Assembly (NCBI GenBank): GCA_011620645.1
Contig: WOYS01000001.1
Coordinates: forward strand, 1-34,613
Direction: 5' to 3'
Length of the DNA: 34,613 nucleotides
Source of the DNA: Mycobacterium sp.
Lineage (GTDB): Bacteria > Actinomycetota > Actinomycetes > Mycobacteriales > Mycobacteriaceae
The notes under the pieces are model-generated. The model saw only the letters and a program-made list of their open reading frames with translations. It searched no databases and had not been told where the DNA came from. This document shows positions 7,176 through 14,534 of this stretch, in pieces. How positions within the stretch are numbered: the first letter of the stretch is position 1; each line of letters begins with the position of its first letter. The translations under genes and the position numbers were made by a program.

Positions 7176-7226
7176 TGCAAAACAGACCCCCAGCGGCGAG
7201 CTGAGGGCCTGTTGCGGTGTGGGACG

Positions 7227-7481
7227 TTATGACGCCTTGGCTTCGTCGTCGTTCGTGTCGGCGTCGTCCTTCGGTTTCTTCGTGGCGGCGCGGTCGGCGA
7301 CGAATGCGGCGTAGGCCTTCTTGATCTTGGCTACATCGGCCTTCGTGAACACGTACGCCTTGCCGTCGCGGGTGAACATGCCTTCGGCCTTGCCCGAGCG
7401 CAGGAACACGCGCAACGCCTTGGGCTCGATGTCGAGGGCGGTTGCAACGTCCTTGGAGGTGAGGTTCGCGGGAGTGGTCAT
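7227..7481 (-). CDS. small HTH-like protein, candidate regulator or directionality factor
   Basis: 84 aa. TSKDVATALDIEPKALRVFL reads as a helix-turn-helix, followed by a wing-like segment (GKAEGMFTRDGKAYVFTKAD) and a Lys/Asp-rich tail. This resembles excisionase/MerR-like small DNA-binding proteins. GAAAGGA precedes the ATG. It lies directly after the integrase gene on the same strand, where recombination directionality factors or repressors often sit. The exact role is inference. Confidence 0.75.
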   Translation of the reverse strand: MTTPANLTSKDVATALDIEPKALRVFLRSGKAEGMFTRDGKAYVFTKADVAKIKKAYAAFVADRAATKKPKDDADTNDDEAKAS

Positions 7482-7547
7482 GATCGGGGTCCTTTCGTTG
7501 GTGTTCGTTGTCTTGCAACAGCAACGTAAGAGACTTCGACCGCGAAC

Positions 7548-9137
7548 CTAACCCCTACCGGCGGTAAGACTTTCGACATCGACTGTCCACTCGCCGTCAT
7601 CAACGAAGCGCCCAAGGTCCTCGACACTGCCGGTCATGACGAAGGAGTCGACGACGGTCTTCGTGCCCTCGGAGTGCGATGACCACACCACGCGGATGCC
7701 CAGACTGCGAAGCCAGATGTTGCGTTCCTCGGTCGTGGCGTCGTTCCACCACTCCTTGACGAGTTCGTCGGTCGCCTCGTACGTCCACCCGGCGGGTTCG
7801 CTTGCCTTGCTGGATAATTCGGCTTGACGCTCGCTCAGGGCAGCGATGCGCGCATCGAGCTTCGCACGTTGTGGCGTTCCGCGTCGAAACCCCGGCGTGC
7901 CAAGCGATTCGGCAAGGTCGGCAAGTGTATCGTTGACTTCGGCCAGCTCGCTCGTGTGGTCACTCCCTGACGACCAGACGCGCACCATCCGAGGCATGTC
8001 CCCGAAGGCGCTCAGGATGTTTCGCTCGACTTGATCCTCGGCGTACTCGAGGGAGATGGAGCGGTTCTCGCAAGGGTCCGCGTATTGCGCGCCTGCACAA
8101 CGGTACCGGGGCTTGCGTCCGGTCCCTCCCTTGAGTCGATACGCAGGGCGATCACACACGCCGCAGTACAGTATGCGCAGGAGCAAGCCGCTTGATCGCT
8201 TCGTAGGTTCGAGGCGGTTCTCACGACCGGCTAACTCGACGCCAACCCGCTCGAACACGTCACGCGACAGGATTGGTTCGGATCGCACGACGGGTGAGCC
8301 GTCATCACCGAGGACGACCGTCTCCGCGCCAAACACCTTCTTGCCCCGGGCATCACGTTGTACGCGTCCCTGGGCGTCCGTCACTTGTTCGCGTGCGATG
8401 ACACGACCGAGCAGCGTCTGGGACGTGAGCGCTCGCTTGAGAGGCCCAGAATGCCACTCGTAACCGGCGACCTCGCGACCGCGCACCTGCGCGAAGCGAT
8501 CCTTGGGCGTGAGGACGCTTCGACCCGTGAGGTCGTGCGCGATGCTTCGGAGTGGTTCACCCTTCAACACGCGGTCCACGACTTCGTGGATCACGACCAC
8601 TTGGTCGGGGTCCTGGATCAATCGCCACTCGCCGGTGTGGTCATCGCGTTGGGGTATGTAGCCCCACGGAGGAACCCCGCCCCGGTACTTGCCCTTGGAG
8701 AAGTTGTGCTTGAAGGCCGATGCATTGCGGTCGGAGATCGCGGCAAGTTCGAGTTCGGCCACCTTCGCGATGAGCAACGCGATGATGTCGCCGAAATCCG
8801 AGGACAGGTCGAAGTGAGCCTCAGTCGCCGACACCAGGGTGACGTTGTGCTCACGACTCCACCTAATCAGGTCGGCCAAGTCGAACAGTCGACGCACGAT
8901 GCGGTCCACACGGAAGAAGACGATCACGTCGTAGCGCGAGGGGTCGCGCAGCCACTTGCCCAGCTGTGGACGGTCGAAGGGCGACGTTTTGCCGGCGGAC
9001 ACGTCGAGGTCTTCGGCGATGCCGACTTCCTCGTATCCACGCTGTGCGATCAGTTCGCGGCACTTGGCGACTTGACGTTCTGGCGAGGTCGTCGCATCGG
9101 TGACGCGGGATAGGCGGATGACAATTAAGGCTTTCAC
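7548..9137 (-). CDS. int: large serine integrase, Bxb1-like
   Basis: 529 aa from the GTG at 9137. The protein starts VKALIVIRLSRVTDATTSPE, nearly the N-terminus of phage Bxb1 integrase, with catalytic Ser at residue 10. It continues with the resolvase core (EDLDVSAGKTSPFDRP, FFRVDRIVR, VSATEAHFD), the recombinase domain (GKYRGGVPPWGYIP) and a zinc ribbon (YCGVCDRPAY...YRCAG...CENRS) with coiled coil near the C-terminus. ATG 9149 is an alternative start, but TATGAT, 7 bases before the GTG, makes the shorter leaderless form more likely. It catalyses attP x attB integration and, with a partner protein, excision. The gene lies 45 bp from the recombination core. Confidence 0.95.
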   Translation of the reverse strand: MKALIVIRLSRVTDATTSPERQVAKCRELIAQRGYEEVGIAEDLDVSAGKTSPFDRPQLGKWLRDPSRYDVIVFFRVDRIVRRLFDLADLIRWSREHNVTLVSATEAHFDLSSDFGDIIALLIAKVAELELAAISDRNASAFKHNFSKGKYRGGVPPWGYIPQRDDHTGEWRLIQDPDQVVVIHEVVDRVLKGEPLRSIAHDLTGRSVLTPKDRFAQVRGREVAGYEWHSGPLKRALTSQTLLGRVIAREQVTDAQGRVQRDARGKKVFGAETVVLGDDGSPVVRSEPILSRDVFERVGVELAGRENRLEPTKRSSGLLLRILYCGVCDRPAYRLKGGTGRKPRYRCAGAQYADPCENRSISLEYAEDQVERNILSAFGDMPRMVRVWSSGSDHTSELAEVNDTLADLAESLGTPGFRRGTPQRAKLDARIAALSERQAELSSKASEPAGWTYEATDELVKEWWNDATTEERNIWLRSLGIRVVWSSHSEGTKTVVDSFVMTGSVEDLGRFVDDGEWTVDVESLTAGRG

Positions 9138-9144
9138 TATCTGC

Positions 9145-9172
9145 ATCATAAATGACAGGGTGTAAAAGCCAA
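9145..9172 (-). promoter_or_regulatory. integrase promoter overlapping the attP arm
   Basis: On the minus strand TTGGCT (9172-9167), a 16-base spacer and TATGAT (9150-9145) lead to GTG 9137 after 7 bases. The attP arm (9158-9166) is entirely within the spacer, so integrase bound to its site should block its own promoter. All of this is on the element side of the core and is unchanged by integration. Confidence 0.6.
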
Positions 9173-9187
9173 ACAGTCGACTATTCG
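9158..9187. other. right attachment junction of the integrated element
   Basis: The core TATTCG is at 9182-9187. The element-side arm GGGTGTAAA (9158-9166) is the inverted complement of TTTACACCC at 66-74. Host sequence to the right is the start of the split pilin gene. Joining 1-49 to this junction's right flank through the core gives uninterrupted DUF4244 coding sequence. Confidence 0.8.
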
Positions 9188-9267
9188 ACCGTACTCATGC
9201 CCGTCTCGTCCGTCGCAACCATCATCAGGCGTGCCTGCAATGCCCGAATAGCGTTCTGCACCATCAT
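9181..9267 (-). pseudogene. 5' part of split DUF4244 (Flp-pilin-like) gene
   Basis: ATG 9267 follows AAGGAG and overlaps nothing; tadC ends 9 bases upstream. It encodes 28 residues ending DETGMSTVE, then an in-frame TAG made at the element junction. The Gly-Met-Ser-Thr-Val-Glu sequence is the prepilin peptidase site with Glu at +5. The hydrophobic helix that should follow is at bases 1-55. Integration therefore leaves only the leader peptide. The rest of the operon beyond base 1 is also separated from its promoter. Confidence 0.88.
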
Positions 9268-9276
9268 GTTTCTCCT

Positions 9277-9837
9277 TCACCACAGACCGGACCACATCAG
9301 GTCACCGGCCAGTCCGGCGACCACCGGGACTATCCCCAGGCATATGAAGGCGGGCAGGTAGCACAACCCCAGCGGACCAGCGATGAGGACCGACGCCCGT
9401 TCGGCGGCGGCATCGGCCGCGGCCCCGGCATCGGTGCGGACCTGGTCGGCCAGTTCGGCCACACTGCTCGCCAGCGCGGCACCCGACATTGCCGACCGTC
9501 TCGCCAACCGCGCCAGGACCGTCCCATGCGGGTCGCCAGAGCTGCCCGGGTCGGCCCATGCACGCTCGGACTCGGCACCCAGCGCCAGCAGTTGCGCGGC
9601 CCGGGTGAGCTGGTCGGCCAGACCCGGCGGTGCCAGTTCAGCCGCCGCGGCAGTGGCTGTCGCTGTTGCCATGCCCGCCGACAGGCAGGCCGCCAGTACG
9701 TCGAAGCACGACGCGGCCGCGAGCGGGTCGGCCTGTCGCCCGGTCACGGCCGCCTCACCGGCGGCTGCGCCACGCGATCGTGCCGGCCCCGCGCCAACCA
9801 GCAGCGCAGCGGCCAGAAGCAGAGCGGCCCAGGTCAT
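9277..9837 (-). CDS. tadC: TadC-like type II secretion F-domain membrane protein
   Basis: 186 aa, alanine-rich, with an N-terminal membrane segment (TWAALLLAAALLVGAG), a GspF/TadC-like helical middle, and a C-terminal hydrophobic hairpin (LIAGPLGLCYLPAFICLGIV). It matches Rv3657c by position and character. TadC pairs with TadB as the inner-membrane platform of the Tad/Flp pilus system. ATG 9837 overlaps the tadB stop by ATGA. The gene is intact and lies immediately before the interrupted pilin. Confidence 0.85.
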   Translation of the reverse strand: MTWAALLLAAALLVGAGPARSRGAAAGEAAVTGRQADPLAAASCFDVLAACLSAGMATATATAAAAELAPPGLADQLTRAAQLLALGAESERAWADPGSSGDPHGTVLARLARRSAMSGAALASSVAELADQVRTDAGAAADAAAERASVLIAGPLGLCYLPAFICLGIVPVVAGLAGDLMWSGLW

Positions 9838-10616
9838 ATCGGCAATCCCGCGACGATCCAGTCCGACCAGCACAATCCCAGACACGACAACACGACTCCG
9901 ATGACCAGCAGTACGCCGCCCCCGCCGCCCGAGAACAGGAATGCCACTGGATCCGCGCCGATCAGCTGCCCCAGTGCGATCCCCAGGAGCGGCATCCCCG
10001 CGAGCACGGCCGCCGTCGTTCTGGCGCCCGCCAACCCCGCCTCGACCCGGCCACGAAATCGCTCCCGCTCGACGATGTCGTAGTGCGCGGCCCGCATCAA
10101 GGTGCCGATCGCCAGACCATGCGACTGCGCGAGACGCCAGCACACGGCCAGCCGGAACCAGCACGCCGGAAGCGCGGACACCGTTGCCACCGCATGTATT
10201 CCGGCTCCGACATCGGCGCCGAGGCGGCCGCGGACGGCCACCCCGCGTAACCAGCCACCCACCTCACCTCCGACCTCGGATCCAGCCGCTTCGAACGCCG
10301 CCACCGGGTGCGCCCCGGCCCGCAACTCTCCGGCCAGAATGTCCAGGCCGTCCCGCAGTGCGGCCGACTCCTCGACCCGACGCGCGCGGCCCGACGCTCC
10401 GCGCCGCCGGGTGCTCACTGTGCCGATGAGGATCGCCGCGGCCAACACGACCGTCGGCTCCAGGACCACGGCCGCAACGACGAGCGGCGGCAGTCCGGCG
10501 CACCACAGCAGCCAGGGTGGCGGCCGCCGCGTCCGGCCGGGCCCGGCGAGCCTGGCGCGAGCGGGATCCGGCGCCAGTAGCAGCGCCGCGGCTAACAGGG
10601 TCGCCGCCGCACTCAC
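9834..10616 (-). CDS. tadB: TadB-like type II secretion F-domain membrane protein
   Basis: 260 aa from a GTG that overlaps the tadA stop (GTGA); the frame is open further upstream, but that part overlaps tadA. An N-terminal hydrophobic pair is followed by a T2SSF domain with ESAALRDGLDILAGELRAGA, and membrane helices at the end (AFLFSGGGGGVLLVIGVVLS). It corresponds to Rv3658c. It forms the platform with TadC, on which the TadA ATPase acts. Confidence 0.85.
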   Translation of the reverse strand: MSAAATLLAAALLLAPDPARARLAGPGRTRRPPPWLLWCAGLPPLVVAAVVLEPTVVLAAAILIGTVSTRRRGASGRARRVEESAALRDGLDILAGELRAGAHPVAAFEAAGSEVGGEVGGWLRGVAVRGRLGADVGAGIHAVATVSALPACWFRLAVCWRLAQSHGLAIGTLMRAAHYDIVERERFRGRVEAGLAGARTTAAVLAGMPLLGIALGQLIGADPVAFLFSGGGGGVLLVIGVVLSCLGLCWSDWIVAGLPI

Positions 10617-11773
10617 TGTCGGCACCTCTCGTCGAGGAGGTCGGTCAGCGGCTGGGCGCCGGCGCAGAATCCGCGGTCGGCGTGCCATGCGGTGTGCGCA
10701 GCCACCCAGCCATCGGGCCCGCGGCGCAGCACCGCGACCTCGGTGAGTCGTCGGCGTCCATCGCGGTCACGCCCCACCTGCAGCACCACCTGTACCGCCG
10801 CGGCAAGTTGGCTGTGCAGCGCAGCCCGGTCCAGCCCGCCCAGGCCGGCGAGCGCCTCCAAGCGGGCGGGGACCTCGGTGGCGCTGTTGGCGTGCACAGT
10901 GCCCGCACCGCCGTCGTGCCCGGTGTTCAGTGCGGTGAGCAGGTCGACGACCTCGGCGCCGCGCACCTCGCCCACCACGATTCGGTCCGGTCGCATCCGC
11001 AGCGCCTGGCGCACCAGGTCGTGCACCGTAACCTGGCCGACCCCTTCGACATTGGCTCCCCTGGCCACCAGCTTGACCACGTGCGGATGCCGCGGTGCGA
11101 GTTCGGGTGCGTCCTCGACACATACGATGCGCTCATGGGCGGCGACGGCGCCCAGCGCCGCGGAAAGCAGGGTCGTCTTACCGGCGCCGGTACCCCCGCA
11201 GATGAGGAAGGCGAGTCGGGCGGTGATGATCCGCTTGACGAGGTCGGCGGCCGGACCGGCGATGGCGCCGGCCGCGATCAGCGCCGCCAGGTCCTGGCGT
11301 ACCGGGCGCAATACCCGCAGGGAGATGCAGGTCCCGGCTGGTGCGACGGGCGGCAACACGGCGTGTAGCCGCACCGGTTCCTCCCCCAGGCAGCGCAACG
11401 CACCGTCCACCCAGGGCTGGCTCTCATCGAGGCGGCGTCCGGCCGCCAACGCCAACCGCTGGGCCAGCCTTCGCACCGCATCCTCATCGGGGAATCGGAT
11501 TGCGCTGCGGCGCAATCCGTTTCCGTCATCTACCCATACTGCGTCCGGTCCGGTGACCAGCACGTCGGTGGTGCCCTCGGCGCGAAGGAGTGGGTCCAGC
11601 GGACCCGCTCCGGTCAGCTCGGTCTGCAGGATCCGCATACTGGAGAGCACTTCGGTATCGCCGAGCAGTCCGCCGGATTCCGCGCGGATGGCTTCGGCGA
11701 CCACGGTGGGGTGCAGTGGCGCCTGCTCGACGGCCAGTCGCTCCCGGACCCGGTCGATCAACGAGCCGCTCAC
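10613..11773 (-). CDS. tadA: TadA/CpaF-type secretion ATPase
   Basis: 386 aa with Walker A GGTGAGKT (about 193-200), a His/Asp box region and RMRPDRIVVGEVRGAEVVDL as the Walker B and secretion-ATPase signature. It powers assembly of Tad pili from the cytoplasm. GTG 11773 overlaps the ssd stop (GTGA). It matches Rv3659c. All motifs appear intact, so the machinery upstream of the pilin is preserved although the pilin is split. Confidence 0.93.
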   Translation of the reverse strand: MSGSLIDRVRERLAVEQAPLHPTVVAEAIRAESGGLLGDTEVLSSMRILQTELTGAGPLDPLLRAEGTTDVLVTGPDAVWVDDGNGLRRSAIRFPDEDAVRRLAQRLALAAGRRLDESQPWVDGALRCLGEEPVRLHAVLPPVAPAGTCISLRVLRPVRQDLAALIAAGAIAGPAADLVKRIITARLAFLICGGTGAGKTTLLSAALGAVAAHERIVCVEDAPELAPRHPHVVKLVARGANVEGVGQVTVHDLVRQALRMRPDRIVVGEVRGAEVVDLLTALNTGHDGGAGTVHANSATEVPARLEALAGLGGLDRAALHSQLAAAVQVVLQVGRDRDGRRRLTEVAVLRRGPDGWVAAHTAWHADRGFCAGAQPLTDLLDERCRQ

Positions 11774-12828
11774 CGGAGGGCCGGCTGCTTGTCGAGCATT
11801 CCCAGCACCTGCGCCGCAGCCCGGGCCAGCGGCGACCGCTCACGCATATGCAGGCCACCTCGCTCCAGCGCATCGGCCAGGCCCGGTTGTGGTCGCATCG
11901 CTGCGACCAGCGACAACCCGACGGTCGCGGAAACGTCGGCCGCGCGCAGCCCGCCCGGGGCAGGCCCGCGCACCACCAATCCGACATTCGGATTGATCGT
12001 TCGAACCCACCCGGCCAGAGCGCCGGCGGCGGCCGCTGCACGCACATCGGCGGGGACGATCAGCACCACCAGGTCCGCGGACTGCAGCGCCATTTCCACG
12101 GCGGGAGTAGCCCGGCGCGGCACATCACAGATCACCGTGACGCCGGCGCGCCGGCCGGCGTCGACAACGGCGCTCAGTGGCCCGGCCTCGATCTCGCCGC
12201 CACTTCGACTGCCCGACAACACAGTGACGCCGCGCCGGTTGGGCAGGGCAGCTTTCAGCGCGTCGAATTCCAACCGTCCGTCGCGCAAGGTCAGGTCCTG
12301 CCACCGCAGGCCGGGTACGCTCTCGGTGCCCATCGCCAGATCGATACCACCGCCCCACGGGTCGGCGTCAACCAGCAAGGCCGGCGTCGCAGACTGTGCC
12401 AGCGCCGTGGCGAATAATGTGGCGCCTGCCCCACCGCAGCCACCGACCGCGGCGACGACCGCACCGCGGCGAGCACCCGGTGTGACGTCCCGCGTCGCCG
12501 CGGCGAATGCCCCGACCAATGCGTCATCGTGGTCGGGGAGTCGGATGACTTGTTGGACCCCAATGGAAATCGCCGATTCCCAGTCGGCACAGTCAGGTTC
12601 GGCCGATCCCACCAGGAAGACACGATCGCGCCGCGGAAGACCGTCCTGCGCGCACCGGTGGGCAGCCGCCGCGTCGAGCACGACCACCTGGGCGCTCATC
12701 CATACGGTTCGACTGGATGGCCGGCCGGTGTGCACCACCGGTACCCCCGCTGCGGCCGCCACCCGGTCGACGTCATCGCGCAGCGACTGGTCCTCGACCA
12801 GTGCCAGTACCGCCGCGGTTGTCGTCAT
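11770..12828 (-). CDS. ssd: Ssd, MinD/CpaE-like septum-site protein
   Basis: 352 aa, the size of Rv3660c. ATG 12828 follows GGTGGACAG; the frame extends farther upstream, but that part overlaps non-coding repeats and the 6C RNA. The C-terminal two thirds is a ParA/MinD-like fold. The P-loop GGCGGAGATLF lacks the expected Lys of KGGxGK, as described for mycobacterial Ssd, so normal ATP hydrolysis is unlikely. In Tad loci CpaE-like proteins localise the pilus apparatus; Ssd is also linked to septum inhibition. It heads the tad operon. Confidence 0.9.
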   Translation of the reverse strand: MTTTAAVLALVEDQSLRDDVDRVAAAAGVPVVHTGRPSSRTVWMSAQVVVLDAAAAHRCAQDGLPRRDRVFLVGSAEPDCADWESAISIGVQQVIRLPDHDDALVGAFAAATRDVTPGARRGAVVAAVGGCGGAGATLFATALAQSATPALLVDADPWGGGIDLAMGTESVPGLRWQDLTLRDGRLEFDALKAALPNRRGVTVLSGSRSGGEIEAGPLSAVVDAGRRAGVTVICDVPRRATPAVEMALQSADLVVLIVPADVRAAAAAGALAGWVRTINPNVGLVVRGPAPGGLRAADVSATVGLSLVAAMRPQPGLADALERGGLHMRERSPLARAAAQVLGMLDKQPALR

Positions 12829-12934
12829 CTGTCCACCGTGCAGAACGACCGGCCGCCGGCGCCAGAGGCTCACGACGATCTGTGGATGAACCGGCGATTG
12901 TGCATAGAAGGTGAAAACGACGTTCCGCAACAAT

Positions 12935-12980
12935 GTGGGGCTGTGCCGGAAGTGGTGGGGCTGTGCTGCAAGTGGTGGGG
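12935..12980. repeat. 20-bp tandem repeat, 2.3 copies
   Basis: Units start at 12935, 12955 and 12975 (partial). Each begins GTGGGGCTGTGC and ends AAGTG, differing at two bases. It lies between the 6C RNA terminator and the ssd start. On the transcribed strand it is C-rich (CCCCAC). No function is known. Confidence 0.85.
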
Positions 12981-12999
12981 TGGGGGTAGACACACCCGG

Positions 13000-13095
13000 A
13001 AAAGGGACGACCCCCGCCAAGGGGGGAGGAGGCGGAGGTCGTCGAGTATCAGCCCCGGGGGGTCGAGCTGATACACACTCAGCCTTGGCCGAGTA
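13000..13095 (-). ncRNA. B11: 6C family small RNA (B11 / ncRv13660c type)
   Basis: On the minus strand three consecutive hairpins occupy 96 bases. Stems are 13094-13077 (8 bp, one mismatch), 13074-13046 (perfect 8 bp) and 13043-13006 (13 bp, one mismatch). The second and third loops each contain CCCCCC, the hallmark of 6C RNA. The last stem is followed by CCTTTT, a terminator. The position between ssd and the Rv3661-like gene matches B11 of M. tuberculosis. The C-rich loops pair with G-rich target sites such as ribosome sites. The 5' end is predicted from the TATAGT box at 13102. Confidence 0.93.
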
Positions 13096-13101
13096 AAGCT
13101 C

Positions 13102-13107
13102 ACTATA
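13102..13107 (-). promoter_or_regulatory. -10 box of the 6C RNA promoter
   Basis: TATAGT on the minus strand, 7 bases before the first hairpin. A TTGCGT hexamer about 19 bases farther upstream may serve as the -35 element. Confidence 0.7.
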
Positions 13108-13260
13108 CACACGCAATTTCCCGCGAACGCAAGTAACGACGCTGGACATTTGCCCGCTGGACCACATTTGCCCGCTGGACCGAAAATTTGCGCAGTTTGC
13201 GACACCTGTCTTGAGTTGCCACTTTCCCAGCCTTGGGAAACCCGTCCCCGAGCCTCCGCC

Positions 13261-13266
13261 TATGCT
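13261..13266 (+). promoter_or_regulatory. -10 box, leaderless start of the SerB-like gene
   Basis: TATGCT lies 7 bases before GTG 13274. This supports GTG as the start rather than the ATG at 13262, which is part of the box. Confidence 0.6.
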
Positions 13267-13273
13267 GGAATCC

Positions 13274-14125
13274 GTGACGGTTTCCGATCGGCCCGCCGGC
13301 CCATCCGCCGTGCCGGAACCCGGTCAACCGGTCCGCACCGCCGCATTTTTCGATCTCGACAAGACGGTCATAGCAAAGTCGAGCACTCTGGCGTTCAGCA
13401 AACCGTTCTTCGATCAGGGGCTGCTGAATCGGCGCGCCGTGCTCAAGTCCTCCTATGCACAGTTCCTCTTTCTGATGTCCGGAGCCGACCACGACCAGAT
13501 GGAGCGGATGCGGACCTACCTGACGGATATGTGCACCGGCTGGGACGTCGAGCAGGTGCGCTCGGTGGTCGGCGAGACTCTGCACGAGATCGTCGATCCA
13601 CTCGTGTTCGCCGAGGCCGCCAACCTGATCGCCGACCACAAACTGTGCGGGCGCGACGTGGTGGTGGTGTCGGCGTCGGGCGAAGAGATCGTCGCGCCGA
13701 TCGCCCGGGCATTGGGCGCCACCCACGCGATGGCCACCCGGATGGTCGCGGTGGACGGAAAGTACACCGGCGAGGTTGCCTTCTACTGTTCCGGCGAAGG
13801 CAAGGTCGAGGCCATCCGCGAGCTAGCCGCCCGCGAGGACTATTCGCTCGAACACTGCTACGCGTACTCGGACTCGATCACCGACCTGCCGATGCTCGAA
13901 GCCGTGGGCCACCCGTCGGTGGTCAACCCCGACCGGGGATTGCGCAAGGAAGCGGCCGCACGGGGTTGGCCCGTGCTGACGTTCAGCCGCCCGGTGTCGC
14001 TCCGGGACAGGCTGCCGTCCCCGTCGGGGGCTGCGGTCGCAACGAGTTTGGCCGTCGGACTCAGCGCCCTGGCCAGCGGCGCACTGACATATTCCCTGCT
14101 CCGTAGGGTGCTGCCACCCCGGTAG
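13274..14125 (+). CDS. HAD-family (SerB-like) phosphatase with C-terminal membrane helix
   Basis: 283 aa, a close match in order and motifs to Rv3661. HAD motif I FFDLDKT (Asp 27 and Asp 29), motif II VVVSASGEEIV, and motif IV YSDSITDLPM are present, placing it in the phosphoserine-phosphatase-like IB group. The C-terminus has a likely membrane helix (AAVATSLAVGLSALASGALT). The substrate is unknown; SerB itself is usually another gene. The GTG start is chosen from the leaderless promoter and from agreement with the Rv3661 N-terminus. It is divergent from the 6C RNA. Confidence 0.88.
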   Translation: MTVSDRPAGPSAVPEPGQPVRTAAFFDLDKTVIAKSSTLAFSKPFFDQGLLNRRAVLKSSYAQFLFLMSGADHDQMERMRTYLTDMCTGWDVEQVRSVVGETLHEIVDPLVFAEAANLIADHKLCGRDVVVVSASGEEIVAPIARALGATHAMATRMVAVDGKYTGEVAFYCSGEGKVEAIRELAAREDYSLEHCYAYSDSITDLPMLEAVGHPSVVNPDRGLRKEAAARGWPVLTFSRPVSLRDRLPSPSGAAVATSLAVGLSALASGALTYSLLRRVLPPR

Positions 14126-14169
14126 CTGAGAATCAGCCGTAGCAATCGGGATTCGGCACCGTTTGATAC

Positions 14170-14198
14170 TTGAAGTGACCGCGGTCACGGAGTACAAA
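14170..14198 (+). promoter_or_regulatory. Ms1 promoter with CRP-like palindrome
   Basis: TTGAAG (14170-14175), a 17-base spacer and TACAAA (14193-14198). The spacer holds a perfect 14-bp palindrome, GTGACCGCGGTCAC (14175-14188), with the GTGA-N6-TCAC arms of a CRP/FNR-type site. A protein bound there would probably compete with RNA polymerase. Confidence 0.7.
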
Positions 14199-14203
14199 GG
14201 ACT

Positions 14204-14516
14204 GACGGAAGCTTGGCAAGGCCAAGGCCACACCGGAAGAGAAGGTGTGATCTCCCGAGTCAGGCGTCCTAGCACGGATCCCCGGAACCCACGCGGAGCA
14301 CATGCCGCGGAATAGGCAAAAGCGTTGTGGGCCTGCGGAATTGCGAAAAGCGAATGGCGTCGACACCCCTTGGGTGGGGTTGCAGCCGTAGCGCATCGGG
14401 AGAACGCCGAGGCCACCCACACAACCCACCGGAGCACGCTTGGTAACCGGAGTCCGTGCTAGCGGGCGGCGAGCCGAATGAGACGAGAGTCTGATCACGG
14501 AGCGCCGCCCGCTTCA
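14204..14516 (+). ncRNA. Ms1: Ms1 (MTS2823 / ncRv13661) RNA, binds core RNA polymerase
   Basis: A gene-free region of about 310 bp after the Rv3661-like gene and before the Rv3662c-like gene, the known position of Ms1/MTS2823. The predicted RNA starts about 7 bases after TACAAA and ends after a perfect 10-bp stem, GCGGGCGGCG (14462-14471) with CGCCGCCCGC (14503-14512). Its length agrees with the roughly 300-nt Ms1 of M. smegmatis. Ms1 accumulates in stationary phase and holds RNA polymerase core without sigma, a 6S-like role. The exact ends are estimates. Confidence 0.85.
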
Positions 14517-14534
14517 TGTGCTGGATTACTGCAC

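Larger units (their letters stand above)
50..9187. mobile_element. 9.1-kb serine-integrase satellite-like element inserted in a Tad pilin gene
   Basis: The boundaries come from the shared TATTCG core and from restoration of the split pilin frame. The element holds a Bxb1-like integrase next to the right junction, an HTH-like small protein, a methyltransferase-nuclease fusion, an HNH protein, an acidic small protein, one HK97-type capsid protein, a RepA-like ATPase with an iteron-like array, and short unknown genes. No portal, prohead protease, large terminase, tail or lysis gene is visible. Size and content resemble the phiRv1/phiRv2 prophage-like elements of M. tuberculosis, so a helper-dependent phage satellite is the best inference. 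Whether it mobilises is not shown by the sequence. Confidence 0.88.

Noticed and set aside
8358..9113. 251-aa plus-strand ORF
   Set aside because: Antisense shadow of the integrase gene.
10692..11996. 434-aa and similar long plus-strand ORFs over the tad genes
   Set aside because: GC-rich shadow frames; Ala/Arg/Ser/Pro-rich with no motifs, opposite the clear tadA and ssd genes.
12829..13167. N-terminal extension of ssd
   Set aside because: Runs over the tandem repeat and 6C RNA; family length and ribosome site fit ATG 12828.
14126..14534. Small antisense ORFs over Ms1
   Set aside because: Non-coding structured RNA locus; frames have no family support.
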